From Adiantum capillus-veneris (lineage: Eukaryota > Streptophyta > Polypodiopsida > Polypodiales > Pteridaceae): a stretch of 64,000 bases of DNA. Below the pieces are notes generated by a model. It worked only from the letters and a program-made list of their open reading frames with translations, had not been told where the DNA came from and ran no database searches. Below are positions 1-9,828 of the stretch, piece after piece; positions within the stretch are counted from its first letter, which is position 1, and every line of letters starts with the position of its first letter. The DNA lies in NCBI GenBank assembly GCA_014529385.2, contig CM043967.1:131005182-131069181 (forward strand), read 5' to 3'. The position numbers and the translations under genes are program-made.

Positions 1-612
1 GGATTGAATATCAACACACTTTTGCCATAGTAGACTTTAGAAAAAAAAATCAATTATGAAATCATATTGGGAAGACCTTTCATTCAACATGTACAGCTTA
101 TCCAAGATTGGGAAAATAATTATCTCTACTTGAAGCAAGTGGGATCTATAGCAAGGGTAAATCTAAAAGATCACACTTATAGAGACGTCTTTAAAACACC
201 CATACAAGAGTTTGATTCAGTCTCTTTGACTGTAACTAAGCTTCCATCCTGGTTAAGCAAGGACACTCCTATTTGGATGTGTGGAGCCTCAGAAAATGGG
301 AGTTTAAAAAGAGAAGAATGTATTTCAGAAATGGATTGCACAGACGAAGCCTACGTACCTAAACCCTTTCCAAAGCATTTGTTTGAGCCATTTGAGTGGA
401 CTCATATTTTAGCGACAATGGATGTAGGTGTGAATACATCTATGCCTACTCAATTTTGCAATGAGGATGGCTACAACATAATTCCCATCCAAATGATTTT
501 AACCCTCAACATTGAAGATGAAGATGCCAAGGACTTGATGAAAGCTCAACAAACCTTTTTAGACCTCTACTACGATGCAACAGTTGAGTTAAATGAACAC
601 TCAGCTACCTGA
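1..612 (+). pseudogene. Element A (Ty3/gypsy): end of pre-RT protease and connector
   Basis: Frame 1 enters from the left edge. After two stops near nt 28-33 it reads NYEIILGRPFIQ, then a DW pair about ten residues later. That is the usual C-terminal signature of a retropepsin (ILGRP..., then DW). The catalytic DTG part lies outside the window or is lost. About 150 residues of connector follow, with no domain I recognise, and end at a stop at 610-612. The RT of the same element follows on the same strand, so this is the protease in its normal place before RT. That reading matters because a second protease-like domain occurs after the integrase near 4.5 kb. The family assignment is from motifs only. 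Confidence 0.6.
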
Positions 613-1151
613 GAAGATTCGGGGTCAGAAAAAGAACATGTGAGAGCTAAACTACTCTTGAAAGGAGGGGAGGAAAAGGTTTTTGGCTTTCCTAACCAAA
701 CATTGGGAAGACAAAAATGGTACAAACAAAAAGAGACACTAGAAACATGAAAACAAGACCTATGCCATCAGTCTCCAATAGAACACAATTCCTGATGCAG
801 ATAGATGCAAATGATTATGTCAATGACAAAATCACTGGTAGATATCCTTCAAACAAAAATCCAAAAATGTCTAAAACATCGAGAAAAACAACGAAGGTTA
901 CTCAAGCAAACAAATAGGACAAGGAGCCAATCATGACACGAGTTGAGTGGAAAAAGAAATATCAAGAGTTAAAAAAAGCTCTAAAGGAGATATATATGAC
1001 CAAAATGGAAACCGCGGAAGAGGATGGTAAGGATGTAATAAGTGTTCCCTCCCATTACAAAAAGTATACTCTCCAAGATTGAAAAATCATAGTCGAACAA
1101 CCTGTTCGGGAATTACGGAAACAAGACGAGTTCTATGAAGGGCTCGAGAAC
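613..1151 (+). pseudogene. Element A connector between protease and RT
   Basis: This stretch is broken by stops, for example at 915-917 and 1081-1083. A short Lys/Thr-rich ORF lies at 717-917. The segment from about 918 to 1150 reads as a Lys/Glu-rich linker leading directly into the RT fingers region. No catalytic motif is visible. It is placed with element A only because it sits in line between two recognised domains of that element. Confidence 0.4.
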
Positions 1152-2137
1152 GTGGAAAAGATAGACTTGGCTGAACTAGGGGACGAACCTAGGCCTGCTT
1201 ACATTGCAAACGACCTAACAAAGAATGAAGAAGAGCTCTTGCTAAGCTTGCTAAAAGAATACCAAGATATCTTCGCTTGGTCTTACAAGGATCTCAAGGG
1301 TGTTGATCCAGAAATTTGTCAACATATCATATCTATGAGAGATGATGCGAAACTAAGTAGACAAAGGACATACACATATAATGAAACATTTGCCAGAAAA
1401 ATCAAGGAAGAGATTGAGAAACTAAAGGAAGCCGAATTCATTTACGAAATTGAACACATAAATTGGGTGTCTCCAATTGTGGTGATACCCAAGAAGAATG
1501 AAAATTACGAGTGTGTGTCAATCTCAAAAAAGTGAATGCAACTACCATTAAAGACAATTTTCCTCTTCCAATCACTAAGCATGTTTTGAACGAGTTGCAG
1601 AAAAAGAAGCTTACAGTTTCTTAGATGGATTTTTGGGATACAATCAACTTCTGGTTGACCCAAAAGATCATCATAAAGTTGCTTTTGCAATGGAATGGGG
1701 TATTTTTGCCTATCGGGTTATGCCTTTTGGATTAACTAATGCTCCAACCACATTTCAAAGATTGATAATCCATGCTTTTGAAAAATATCTTAGGAAATTC
1801 TTGGAAGTGTATATGGATAATCTATGCGTACATTCATCAATCCGAGCTGAACACTTTGAACACTTCAAAAAGATATTCGAAAAATGTAGACTTTATAAGA
1901 TTTGCTTAAATCCTGAAAAGTGCACATTTATGGGTAGACAAGGAAAAATTCTTGGACATATAGTGTCTAAAAATGGCATAGCTACTAATATTGAAAAAAT
2001 TCATGTCATTGTTGATTTGCCAAGACCAACAATAGTCAAGGGGGTTCAAGCCTTCATGGAGCATTGTTGATATTACAGACGATTCATTTACATATACACT
2101 ATGATTGCAAAACCCATGTATAGCTTGATTACACACT
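1152..2137 (+). pseudogene. Element A reverse transcriptase, broken
   Basis: RNA-directed DNA polymerase domain of a Ty3/gypsy element. The first part (1152-1535) has the EEIEKLKEAEFIYEIEH and WVSPIVVIPKKN motifs of the fingers. A frameshift near 1530 separates it from 1633-2070, which carries GYNQLLVDPKDH, FAYRVMPFGLTNAPTTFQR and LGHIVSKNGI. The catalytic box reads VYMDN where the family has [YF][ML]DD, so the second aspartate is replaced by Asn. A stop at 2068-2070 breaks the connection region. With one catalytic aspartate lost and several frame breaks, the enzyme would be dead. The closest relatives in this window are the RTs at 12.2-12.8 kb and 22.2-23.0 kb. Confidence 0.85.
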
Positions 2138-2592
2138 TTGAATGGACCGAGGCATGTGAAGCTTAAGCAAGCTCTAACCTTAGCTCCAATATTGAAAGCA
2201 CCAAATTGGAATAACATATTTCATGTACATGTAGATGCTTCCAATTTTGTTGTAGGATGTATACTAGCTCAACCAGGAGACGGAAAAATTGACTTTCCTA
2301 TTTCTTATGCTAGCCGACAGTTCAATATGGCAAAAAAGAATTACACTACCACTGAAAGAGAAGGATTAGGAATGATCTATGCTGTTAAAAATTATAGACA
2401 TTACCTATTAGCCAACAAGTTTGTGTTCTTTGTAGACCACCAAGCTTTGTTGTATTTGGTCAACAAGCCATGCAGTACAGGAAGAATAGTGAGATGGTGC
2501 ATCATTCTTCTGGAATTTGATTTCATTGTGGCTGTAAAAAAGGACACTACACATCAAAGAGCAGATCATTTGTCAAGGATGGTTTCATGATA
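2138..2592 (+). pseudogene. Element A RNase H domain
   Basis: Retroelement RNase H that would degrade the RNA strand of the cDNA hybrid. Visible motifs are HVHVDASNFVVGC (first catalytic Asp), TTTEREGLGMIYAVKNYRHYLL (catalytic Glu region), FFVDHQALLYLVNKP (Asp) and the terminal RADHLSRM. The ORF starts out of frame with the RT fragment before it and ends at a stop at 2588-2590. The active-site residues look present, although the domain is cut off from RT by the break at about 2070-2137. It aligns by eye with the RNase H fragments at 12966-13442 and 21590-21890. Confidence 0.8.
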
Positions 2593-3012
2593 ATCATCTA
2601 AAGGGGTAGACGATGATCTATCAGATGCCTACTTGTTCTCCATGGAAATGATACCTCGATGGTCGAAAAACATGGTATCATTGATGATAATAGCTCAAGT
2701 GGATTCACAAATACCACTTTCTATTACAATCGGATTAATCCAGCAATCAGCTATGTATCAATTACTAGTAGCTGGTAGGCTATACAAAAAAAATCAAGAC
2801 GGGATATTGCTCTTATGCATTAATCTTGAGGAGAAAAACCAATACCTAAGTCAAGCACATATTACCATAGTAGGACTTCACTTTGTGGAAGACCAAACTA
2901 TGCAAAGAATCTTGAGACTTTGAGTATTTTGGCTGACTATAAGGAGTGACGTTCGATCTTTTGTAAAGGATTGTTCTCAATGTCAAAAACAAACACCCAT
3001 ACCTCATGTAAC
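2593..3012 (+). pseudogene. Element A integrase zinc module, copy 1
   Basis: The pattern is IPRWSKNMV, then LLVAGRLYKKNQDG, LSQAHITIVGLHF and, after a stop near 2921, FVKDCSQCQKQ. This follows the H-H-C-C zinc-binding domain that opens retroviral-type integrases. A complete second module with the same order of motifs follows immediately (3013-3433), so the domain is duplicated in tandem. The two copies are strongly diverged. Compare the single module of element B near 21.2-21.4 kb, which reads WSEKIVNFL, LLAGTLYKRGKD and AHMGVAGGHF. Confidence 0.6.
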
Positions 3013-3433
3013 ATTGTTTCAAATGCCACCTGTTCCTAAGTGGAGTAACTATCTGGTTACTTACTTATCAAGCCAAACATTTCCTGAGGATATGAGTAAA
3101 CGCCGTCAAAGAGCAATTGAAACTGAAGCAAGAGACTATGCTCTTATTGGGAACCAATTGTATCACAGAGGTAAAGATCAACTTTTGCGTCTTTGTGCAA
3201 ATGAAGACGAACATATTCCGATTATAGAACAAGCACATGCTTTATTAGCTGGAGGTCACTTTTCTAGTGAGACCACCACAAGAGCAATCTTAAGGCAGGG
3301 ATATTGTGGCCAACACTTTTTTCAGATGCCAAAGAATATGTTCGAAGGTGTGATGCTTGTCAACGAGCAAAAATGCAACACGTGTAGATAGCATGCCCTT
3401 AAGACCAATGATGGGTGCTAGAGCTTTTGCAAT
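3013..3433 (+). pseudogene. Element A integrase zinc module, copy 2
   Basis: ORF 3014-3391 reads VPKWSNYLVTYL, then YALIGNQLYHRGKDQLLRLC, QAHALLAGGHFSSETTTRAIL and GYCGQHFF (a decayed GYWWPTLF). A frameshift close to 3330 moves the CDACQRAK cysteine pair into another frame. The H-x7-H and C-x2-C ligands are all still visible. This copy lies next to the integrase core, so it is the one in the expected position. Nothing suggests it could still be translated in one piece. Confidence 0.7.
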
Positions 3434-4197
3434 GTGGGGTATTTTGTTGGGCCGATACAGCCACCTGCTTATAGAACCCAAGCTCAATATATCATTGTAG
3501 CTATGGACTATTTGACCAAATGGGCCGAGGCTAAAGCAACTCAAAAGAATGATGCCAGAACTAATGCCGCATTCTTATATGAGTATGTGCTCACAAGATA
3601 TGGACTGCCAATAGAAATTTCAGTGATAGAGGAACTCATTTCCTCAATGAGGTAATTGAGTATTTGCTTAATGACTTTATGGTCATCCATAACAAATCAA
3701 CTCCCTGTCACCCACAAGCAAACGAACAAGCTGAGTATACGAACAAAATTCTTAGCTCAATACTGACTAAAGTGGTTAGTTCAGGAAGGACAGACTGGAA
3801 AATGAATCTCCACGCAGCTCTATGGGCTTATCGAGTTTCATTCAAAACAGCTTTAAATGCTACACCCTTTAACTTTGTTTATGGTCTTGATGCCATACTG
3901 TCAATAGAATTTCTATTGCCGACATTAAGGGTAGGTAAGGATCTTGAGTGGACTGGACATGAATTGTCAGAAAGACTTGAAGATTTAAAAAAGCTAGATG
4001 AGCAAAAGCTAACTACTGTAGCTCACATGTATGCATAAAAGCGAAAACAAAAACAGTTTTTTGATTCCCATCTAATAACAAAAATCTTCAAGAAAGGGGA
4101 CTTAGTTTTAGTCTATTCCCTTAAGCAACACATTCCCAAGTTTACGAAAAAGGGAAACGGACCGTTTATCGATGTATCTCCAAGTGGAGTAGTAAAG
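3434..4197 (+). pseudogene. Element A integrase catalytic core and C-terminal domain, broken
   Basis: DDE-type integrase, which joins cDNA to chromosomal DNA. The core reads YFVGPIQPPAYRTQAQYII, DYLTKWAEAKAT and, after a frameshift near 3620, SDRGTHFLN in a second frame. The frame from 3664 then has CHPQANEQAEYTNK, WAYRVSFKTALNATPFNF and LEWTGHELSERL. The first catalytic Asp, normally just before FVGPI, appears lost by a small deletion. The second Asp and the Glu (QAEYTNK) remain. From about 4080 a GPF-type C-terminal module reads KGDLVLVYSLKQ, KGNGPF and STLDGEPM. There is no chromodomain. A stop at 4036-4038 splits core and tail. Confidence 0.8.
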
Positions 4198-4917
4198 TTG
4201 TCCACCCTAGATGGTGAACCAATGGCTAACTGGATTAGTGGATGCCGTTTAAAGAAATACAATTTTTCGCTTATCAATGAATTGTTAGAAAGAATGCATG
4301 CAACCAAGCAAAAAAGGATTAAACGACAGCAGGTTATTGATGAAGCCCAAGAGGAAGCTCGACTTCGGGTACTCAAATGGAAAGCTGCTCTCAGGAATCA
4401 ACAGATATCGATTCCCATCAACACTCTGGAAATAGATGACCGACAATGGGAATTACCTAAAGATGCAGTTTCAACAGATGATGATTGGTTAGACAGAATG
4501 GACCTATGCATCAAAGTACAACTCAACAATCATAGCACCAATGCTTTAGTCGACACAAGAGCTAGAGTAAATGCAATCAGTTATTCCACGTACAAAAGGG
4601 CAACAAGTCAAGCATTGACAACAGGAATAGCGACAATCAAAGGATGTAAGAAGAATCCAATCCCAACATTGGGAGTAGTCAACTTGAACATGATAGTACA
4701 TGGATGTTTCATGTCCTCTTTAGTTTGTATGCTACCAGATGAACACATGAATGAGACGATGATTCTTGGAATTCCCTGGATGCGGACATACAAAGCAGTA
4801 CCAGATTGGGATCAAATTATCTCAAGCATCACCTCAAGGCGGGCAACTCATTGTTCCAATTGCACCAAGCAAGGAGGAATGGAAAGGAAGCAATCAATAG
4901 ATCAAACCACGAAGTAA
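4198..4917 (+). pseudogene. Element A integrase tail fused to a second protease-like domain
   Basis: The 239-residue ORF begins with the end of the integrase C-terminal domain (STLDGEPMANWISGCRLKKY). A charged region rich in Lys, Glu and Arg follows, then a retropepsin-like domain. Its flap-side motif reads NALVDTRARVNAISY, where DTG has become DTR. After about 80 residues comes MILGIPWMRTYKAVPDW, the usual ILGxPW...DW ending. Ty3/gypsy elements normally carry protease before RT, and this element also has a protease end there (nt 1-105). The same post-integrase placement is seen in element B at 19.7-20.0 kb. The DTR change predicts an inactive copy. Confidence 0.65.
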
Positions 4918-5490
4918 TCAATCTTCTCCATCCTCTCGACAAGCAAATGCTACAAGTAGCATGCAAGGAGTCAAGCAAATTTGGGTACCAAAAGCACAGC
5001 TTAAGGATAAGCCAACTTAAATCTGGGCTCCCAGAATATCACCGACAAAACCAAAGCAGGTTCTCCACAAACTGTAAAAACAATCAAGCAATGGAGAGTT
5101 AAGTCTCAAAAGGCTCCACCACACCATTCCACACCAAGCAAATCAACCTATCAATGGCGAGAAAAAACTCGACAACAGTCAAAATTGCTACCAACAGCTC
5201 AGGCAATAAACGTGCTGAAGCATCCTGATGGTACAATCAAACAGAGAGCACACAAGCTACAAGATTTTCTCTTTGGGAGACAATAACATCAAACCTCGAT
5301 ATCAGAAACCCTTGAGTTAATTACTCAAGACCCAGCTCTTGCACATCATAGTGGTTTGAATTGCATTGATCTTCAAAGCATGGTAGAGCCAACCACAGCT
5401 ATGCATAGACACGATTGTTCAACCCATGCACATAGTTGTCCCGGAGTACGCCATCTAGGAGGGGTGGAAGGGCACTAAGTAATTAAGGGC
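4918..5490 (+). pseudogene. Element A 3' coding tail with W-P-[KR] motifs
   Basis: Several stops break this stretch. In one frame at about 4976-5040 it reads QIWVPKAQLKDKPT, then IWAPRISPTKPKQ. Element B has the same kind of tail after its own post-integrase protease (QWVPK, RWIPK, IWVPK and VWAPR at 19.5-19.15 kb). The tail is otherwise rich in Gln, Ser and Lys, and I see no known domain. It ends near 5285 with a stop and runs into noncoding sequence. Conservation between two diverged elements suggests it was once translated. Confidence 0.45.
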
Positions 5491-5498
5491 AATGTTTG

Positions 5499-5515
5499 AA
5501 GAGGGAGAAAAAAGT
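5499..5515 (+). promoter_or_regulatory. Candidate polypurine tract of element A
   Basis: A 17-base all-purine run (gaagagggagaaaaaag) lies just after the element A coding tail. Five bases later comes TGTTAATATG, which could be the start of a 3' LTR (5520). There is no second LTR in the window to test this. A second purine-rich stretch at 5457-5473 is an alternative. Confidence 0.35.
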
Positions 5516-6424
5516 TCGATGTTAATATGTGAATTTTTAAAAAATTACCTAATAATGCCCTTATAATTCATCATCAAGGAAAAATTCATTGATAATATCT
5601 TCCCGATGAGTGTAAATAGTGTATATACTATCAAAAAATACTCCTTTTTGGTTATTTTTCATCATTTTTATTGGTAATGAGACTTAAAAATAGAGAAATC
5701 CAACAAAAAACAATAAAGCTGTGTTTTTCAATGGATTTTCTTAATTATTAGATTTTCACTTTGCTTTTTTAGCACATTTTGTTATTTTCTAGGATTTTTT
5801 CAATAAAAAGGTTAAAAATTAATAATAAATAGCAAAGGAGCTTATAGGGAAAAACGAAATACATGGTGGTGATCAGAAAGAGAAGACAAACAAGCATAAT
5901 TTTTTTTGATGAAATCGGAAGATGGAAGTGGGAAGCCTAAATTAGGTGGCCAAATCTACTTTTGCAAAATTCTTGCAGAATGAGCTACAAGAATCCAATC
6001 GGGGTAACTTTTGAGTCTAACATAGATTTCACGGCATAGTAGGACTAACGGGGGAATCTGAGGAAAAATGGTTTGGGAAGTCCGGGTATAGATATCCCAG
6101 GTAGGCTAAAACAACCTCATTTCCACTTGTCACCTTTGTAGAGAGAGCTTTTCCACCTCTTTCGCGCATACTTTCTGGAGTCTACAGTTGCCCGTTTTCC
6201 GCACCTTCTCACACGAGACATGATAGGTAAGTTCTTTACTCATCAATGAGCCATTTTGTATGGCCGGTAGCTAGTCTAAACCCCTAGAAAAAACCCTAGA
6301 ATCTGAGCAGTGCACGAAGATCTACAACCAAAAGCTGACTATAGCGGCCTGTCAACTTGACCAAATCAGATGGGATTTGAACTATAGCATTCCCTAACCT
6401 AATAGAACCTTTCTATATCATCAG
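5516..6424. other. AT-rich noncoding stretch, possible 3' LTR of element A
   Basis: No ORF of note. The first half is very AT-rich. The second half has a mixed composition, with ATAGGTAAG at about 6222-6230, which resembles a 5' splice donor. If TGTTAATATG at 5520 is an LTR start, this stretch would be LTR sequence, but no partner copy exists in the window. Near 6463 a TTTTTGGCAGATGCC sequence occupies the place a primer binding site would have, but I cannot match it to a tRNA. Confidence 0.25.
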
Positions 6425-6733
6425 TTGACCATTCGGCGAGGGTCGAGAGGGTCCCCAGTAGAAAAGCTAGGTTTTTGGCAGATGCCAAAATTTGGTTCTG
6501 ACTCCATAGACAGCCTGCCTACGAGGTTCATATACAATGTATATGATTGGTTTTGTGAAATCAATCAAGCAAAGACCTCAAAAAGCAGAAAACGGCTCGA
6601 AGATTACAAAGCGTCAAATTCGACATACGAGATCAAGCTGACTCCAAATGAGCCAGAATTGGATGAGTTGCTTCTCGACTATGTTGCGGACAAGTCCAAA
6701 GCCTCACAAGTGACAAACCAACTCAATAGGTAG
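6425..6733 (+). CDS. Unrecognised short ORF upstream of the palindrome region
   Basis: A 102-residue ORF, rich in Lys, Ser and Asp/Glu, with no domain I recognise. It contains FIYNVYDWFCEINQAK near the middle and an acidic stretch (NEPELDELLLDYVADK) near the end. It precedes the AT-rich palindrome region and the coiled-coil ORF on the same strand, so it may be a leader ORF of the same element. It could equally be a chance ORF: it is short, and I have no second copy for comparison. Confidence 0.25.
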   Translation: MTIRRGSRGSPVEKLGFWQMPKFGSDSIDSLPTRFIYNVYDWFCEINQAKTSKSRKRLEDYKASNSTYEIKLTPNEPELDELLLDYVADKSKASQVTNQLNR

Positions 6734-7712
6734 TATAGTCACAAAAATCTGTGATTTTAGAGTCGACAAAGCACAAAGTGATGCCGACAAGACCAAAACT
6801 TGACCAAATTCAATTTAGAACTTGTTTTAGGTGTATAGAATGTGTTTAAGTCAAAAATTTTAAGTTTTGTAAGAAAATTGTGACTGATGTAATAATCACG
6901 ATTATTTACTTTTGCACTATTTTTGCTTGGAAATTGTATCATCACCTCACCTATCATGTGTACATACCTATTACATGCCAAAAATCAAGTATGAGCCAAA
7001 ATAAGCACCTATAACTTGGAAAATTACCAAAAAACGCAAAGAAGTCTTTGCAAGCCAAATTTTGAGTTATGGACCACTTTTTTTGATCCAAATCATCTCA
7101 TATCACATACACAGAGTCTATACAATGCCTAGAACCAATTTGTACCAAAAAATGTTGATTTTGGTAGAAAAGTTAATAATCGCGATTATTTACTTTCTAG
7201 CCAAAATGGGGGAATTTTGATATTTTGCCATCATATATCCAAAGTACAATATGTGTTAAACCCACTAGCCAAGTTTGAATCAATTTGGAGCTCAAAATAT
7301 CAAATTTCTATTATATCTACTGTTTTAGAGACCTAAAGCCAAAATCGAGTACCATTTTCACCCTATGCATCCAAATGAGCCCATATTTCACTTAGAGAAT
7401 GTATTTGGTATATACTTCAAGCCTCTGATGCCAAGTTTGCAAAAAGTTGGAGAAATTACTCAGCTGTAAATAATCGCGATTATTTACTTTGGTTGCAAAT
7501 TTTTGTTTGAACTTGACATTTTTGTTTCTTGCATGTTTTTATGCATCTATGCTTGTTCAAAAATTGTTTTGAAGCAAATTGGACCAAAATTGTCAGCATT
7601 TCAGACTAAAGGAAAAATCTGTCAAATCTGCTGACCTTGACAATCTATTCACTGAACAAGAGCCATGTAAGTAGCAGAGAGAGCCAAGAAGAAGCTCAAC
7701 CAGAAAGAAAAG
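6734..7712. repeat. AT-rich region with three spaced copies of a 16-20 bp palindrome
   Basis: No gene. The palindrome AATAATCGCGATTATT occurs three times: about 6894-6909 with one mismatch (cacg for cgcg), about 7170-7185, and 7469-7488 extended to a perfect 20-base TAAATAATCGCGATTATTTA. Each copy is followed by TACTTT. Spacing is about 276 and 299 bp. The intervening DNA is diverged but repeats phrases such as ccaaatttt and tatgagcc, which suggests decayed tandem units of about 280-300 bp. A degenerate fourth copy (taataatcacgatttt) lies at about 11808. This may be the leader of the coiled-coil element. Confidence 0.6.
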
Positions 7713-8629
7713 TTGCAAGAACTACCAGCATACCAACTGGACCCAGATTCAGTCAAAACTGCCAAGGCAACCTATCTCTCAAAGGAACAGCTTGAGGAGC
7801 ATCACACCACAGTGTTCACTGGAAGATTCAAGAGCGAGGAGGGACATCAGGTAGAGTTGCAATTCCTACCAAAAGAAGTGTATGATATCTCCGCAAATCC
7901 TGAAACCAAAGATGCCAACCGACGCGGCTAGGGCTCAGAAATTTTTACAAACAAGAGCCGTGCGGAGTGGACTTCCAAAAAGCTTATGAGCTTTTGTCCA
8001 TGATCAAGGAAGATGGAACTGCGTAGATTTTTGACCGACAAGGGAACAAAGTTGAAGTGGTGATCACCAAGGAAATAGTGGCAAAGGCACTCAGATTGCC
8101 TACAAAAGGAATGACAATGAGGGCAAGGGATAGGAAGATGGCCGAAACTTTCACAAAAGAAACCGTCGCGGCCACCTTTGCGGACCTTATTACAAGTAGG
8201 TGGAAGAGCCAGCCACGTTATACCACCAACACTTCCACTTCCTGGCTAAGTGGCCACCAAGGTATACCACGCCCAATCATGCGGTTGCCACCACCTTCAT
8301 GCAAGTCCTCAAGTCAACAACCAGGCAACCGGTGGACCATGCTCAATATGTCTTGACCACTTTGAAAGGAATAAAGAAAGAAGGAAAGATCACATGCCTG
8401 GGTGCACTAGAGGTGTATACAAGGATTGCATACCATGCCATCGGCATGGCCAACAACCTACCTTCCCTGGACCAAAAGACTTGGATTGAGTGTCTGCTCA
8501 ACCATGTCCTGAGCTACAAGATCGGCCAAGAGATCCTACAAATCTAATGAAGAATCGGCTGAAAGCACGTCGGTAAGACATAGCAGTGAAAGCTCGGATA
8601 ATGAAGAAAAGAGAGCATGAAGGGAGGAA
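7713..8629 (+). pseudogene. N-terminal part of a large unrecognised element ORF, frameshifted
   Basis: Translation is possible in pieces: 7713-7931 (ELPAYQLDPDSVKTAK, PKEVYDISANPETKDANRRG), a piece in another frame at about 7985-8195 (AYELLSMIKEDG, VEVVITKEIVAKALRLP), then 8200-8547 (YHQHFHFLAKWPPRYTT, LGALEVYTRIAYHAIGM). The motif ITKEIVAKALRLP followed by an all-helical stretch is reminiscent of the extra ORFs of plant Athila-type elements and of plant-transposon-associated domains, but I cannot assign a family. An acidic Ser-rich linker follows to about 8625. Frame breaks near 7931, 8195 and 8547 make it a pseudogene. Confidence 0.45.
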
Positions 8630-9807
8630 ATGAAGAGAAAAGCCATGGCAACACACCAAGAAGAGCCTGTGCAAAAGCAAGCCCGGTTTAAAAGAGAGAA
8701 ACACGCATACCAATGCAGCCGACAAGCACAAGGAAAGGACCCAAAAAAATGGGTGGCTAGTGGACTTAAGGGACCAAGGACGAAGCATCACACCAGGAAG
8801 CAAGCTGAAGAACCCGCTGAAGTACTGGAACGGATGTACCAAGAAGCAGAAGCTTTAAAGCTAAAAGAAGCCGAGAAGCGGCAAAGAAGGCAAAAGAGGC
8901 GGAGGAACATCAAGAGCATGTAGAGGAGACCACTACACAAGGAGAAGCACAACATGCCCAAGGTGATGTGTCTCCCCGTATCTCTTCTCCTGTCTCTGAA
9001 CACCAAGATCAACCAATGCCGAGCCCACCACCATCACTGGCAGTTAAAGACACAACAAATGAGCCAACGAAAGAAGTAGAAGCTGCACAGGAGAAAGCAG
9101 TTGAAGCTACACAAGGATCTAAACAGCAAGAAGCAGCGGAAACAATACAACAAGCAGATGTCTCTACTCAAGAGAAGCAAATAGAGAGAGAGCCAGAGAC
9201 AGAAAAGGAAGCCAGTCCTACACCAGAAGAAGACTCCGCAAAAGATGAGCACACAAGAGAACAAGAGGACGAGGAAACACCCTCTACCTTAGCACAGCAA
9301 GAGAAGGCGGAGGCACCACCCTCTACCTCCACGAAAAAAGAACAGCCACGGCTACAAGAACAACAACAAACAACCGTCCTGACACAGCCAAAAGACACAC
9401 TAGAGGCTGCAGAAATATCAACTCAGTTGGCACGACATGAAGACTGGCAATCGAATGATGAAGTCATCATGCAAGTGAATGAATATGCTAAGCAAATGCA
9501 GGAGATGACAAAAAGGCTTCGCTCAACAGCACTTGGCTGTAGCACAGGAGCCAAAGAGTTAGAGATGGTGATTGATGCACTCCAAGGGGAGTTAGACGAC
9601 AGACTTAATGTCATCACCGATCTACAGAGGCAAGTGCACGAGTTCAGAGTGGAAGCTGAACAACACCAGCTCGCAAGAGACAAGCAACAGAAAGAAATGG
9701 AAGAACTGGGTGAGTTGCTGTCAAAACTGTCAGATACATGCAAAGCCAAGGATGATCAGCTCACGAAAGTGACAAATGAACTTCTAACTACCACTCTATC
9801 AGCTTAA
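8630..9807 (+). pseudogene. Coiled-coil ORF, central part
   Basis: 8630-8923 is a very basic piece in another frame. From 8968 a single frame continues to 11184, broken only by a TAA at 9805-9807 and a TGA at 10768-10770. Residues 1-160 of the 8968 ORF are low-complexity and rich in Glu, Gln, Thr and Ala. Residues 160-279 are predicted by eye to be coiled coil, with heptads of Leu/Met/Val in runs such as ELEMVIDALQGELDDRL and QKEMEELGELLSKLSDTC. No enzyme motif is present. It precedes a polypurine tract and LTR-like sequence, so it is probably retroelement cargo, an env-position ORF or a structural protein. Confidence 0.5.
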
Positions 9808-9828
9808 AAGATCCAGGTACAATTAGAT

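Noticed and set aside
4198-4917. Post-integrase protease-like domain of element A as an active enzyme
   Set aside because: The active-site triplet reads DTR, so this copy is probably inactive. It is kept as evidence of architecture only.
6425-6500. TTTTTGGCAGATGCC as a primer binding site of a second LTR element
   Set aside because: Position is suggestive, but there is no tRNA match and no LTR pair to support it.
6890-7490. Palindromes with regular spacing as a possible CRISPR array
   Set aside because: Only three copies, spacing near 290 bp, plant context and no associated genes.
8968-9807. Host gene for a myosin- or kinesin-like coiled-coil protein
   Set aside because: No motor domain or introns seen, and the frame continues to a polypurine tract and LTR-like start.
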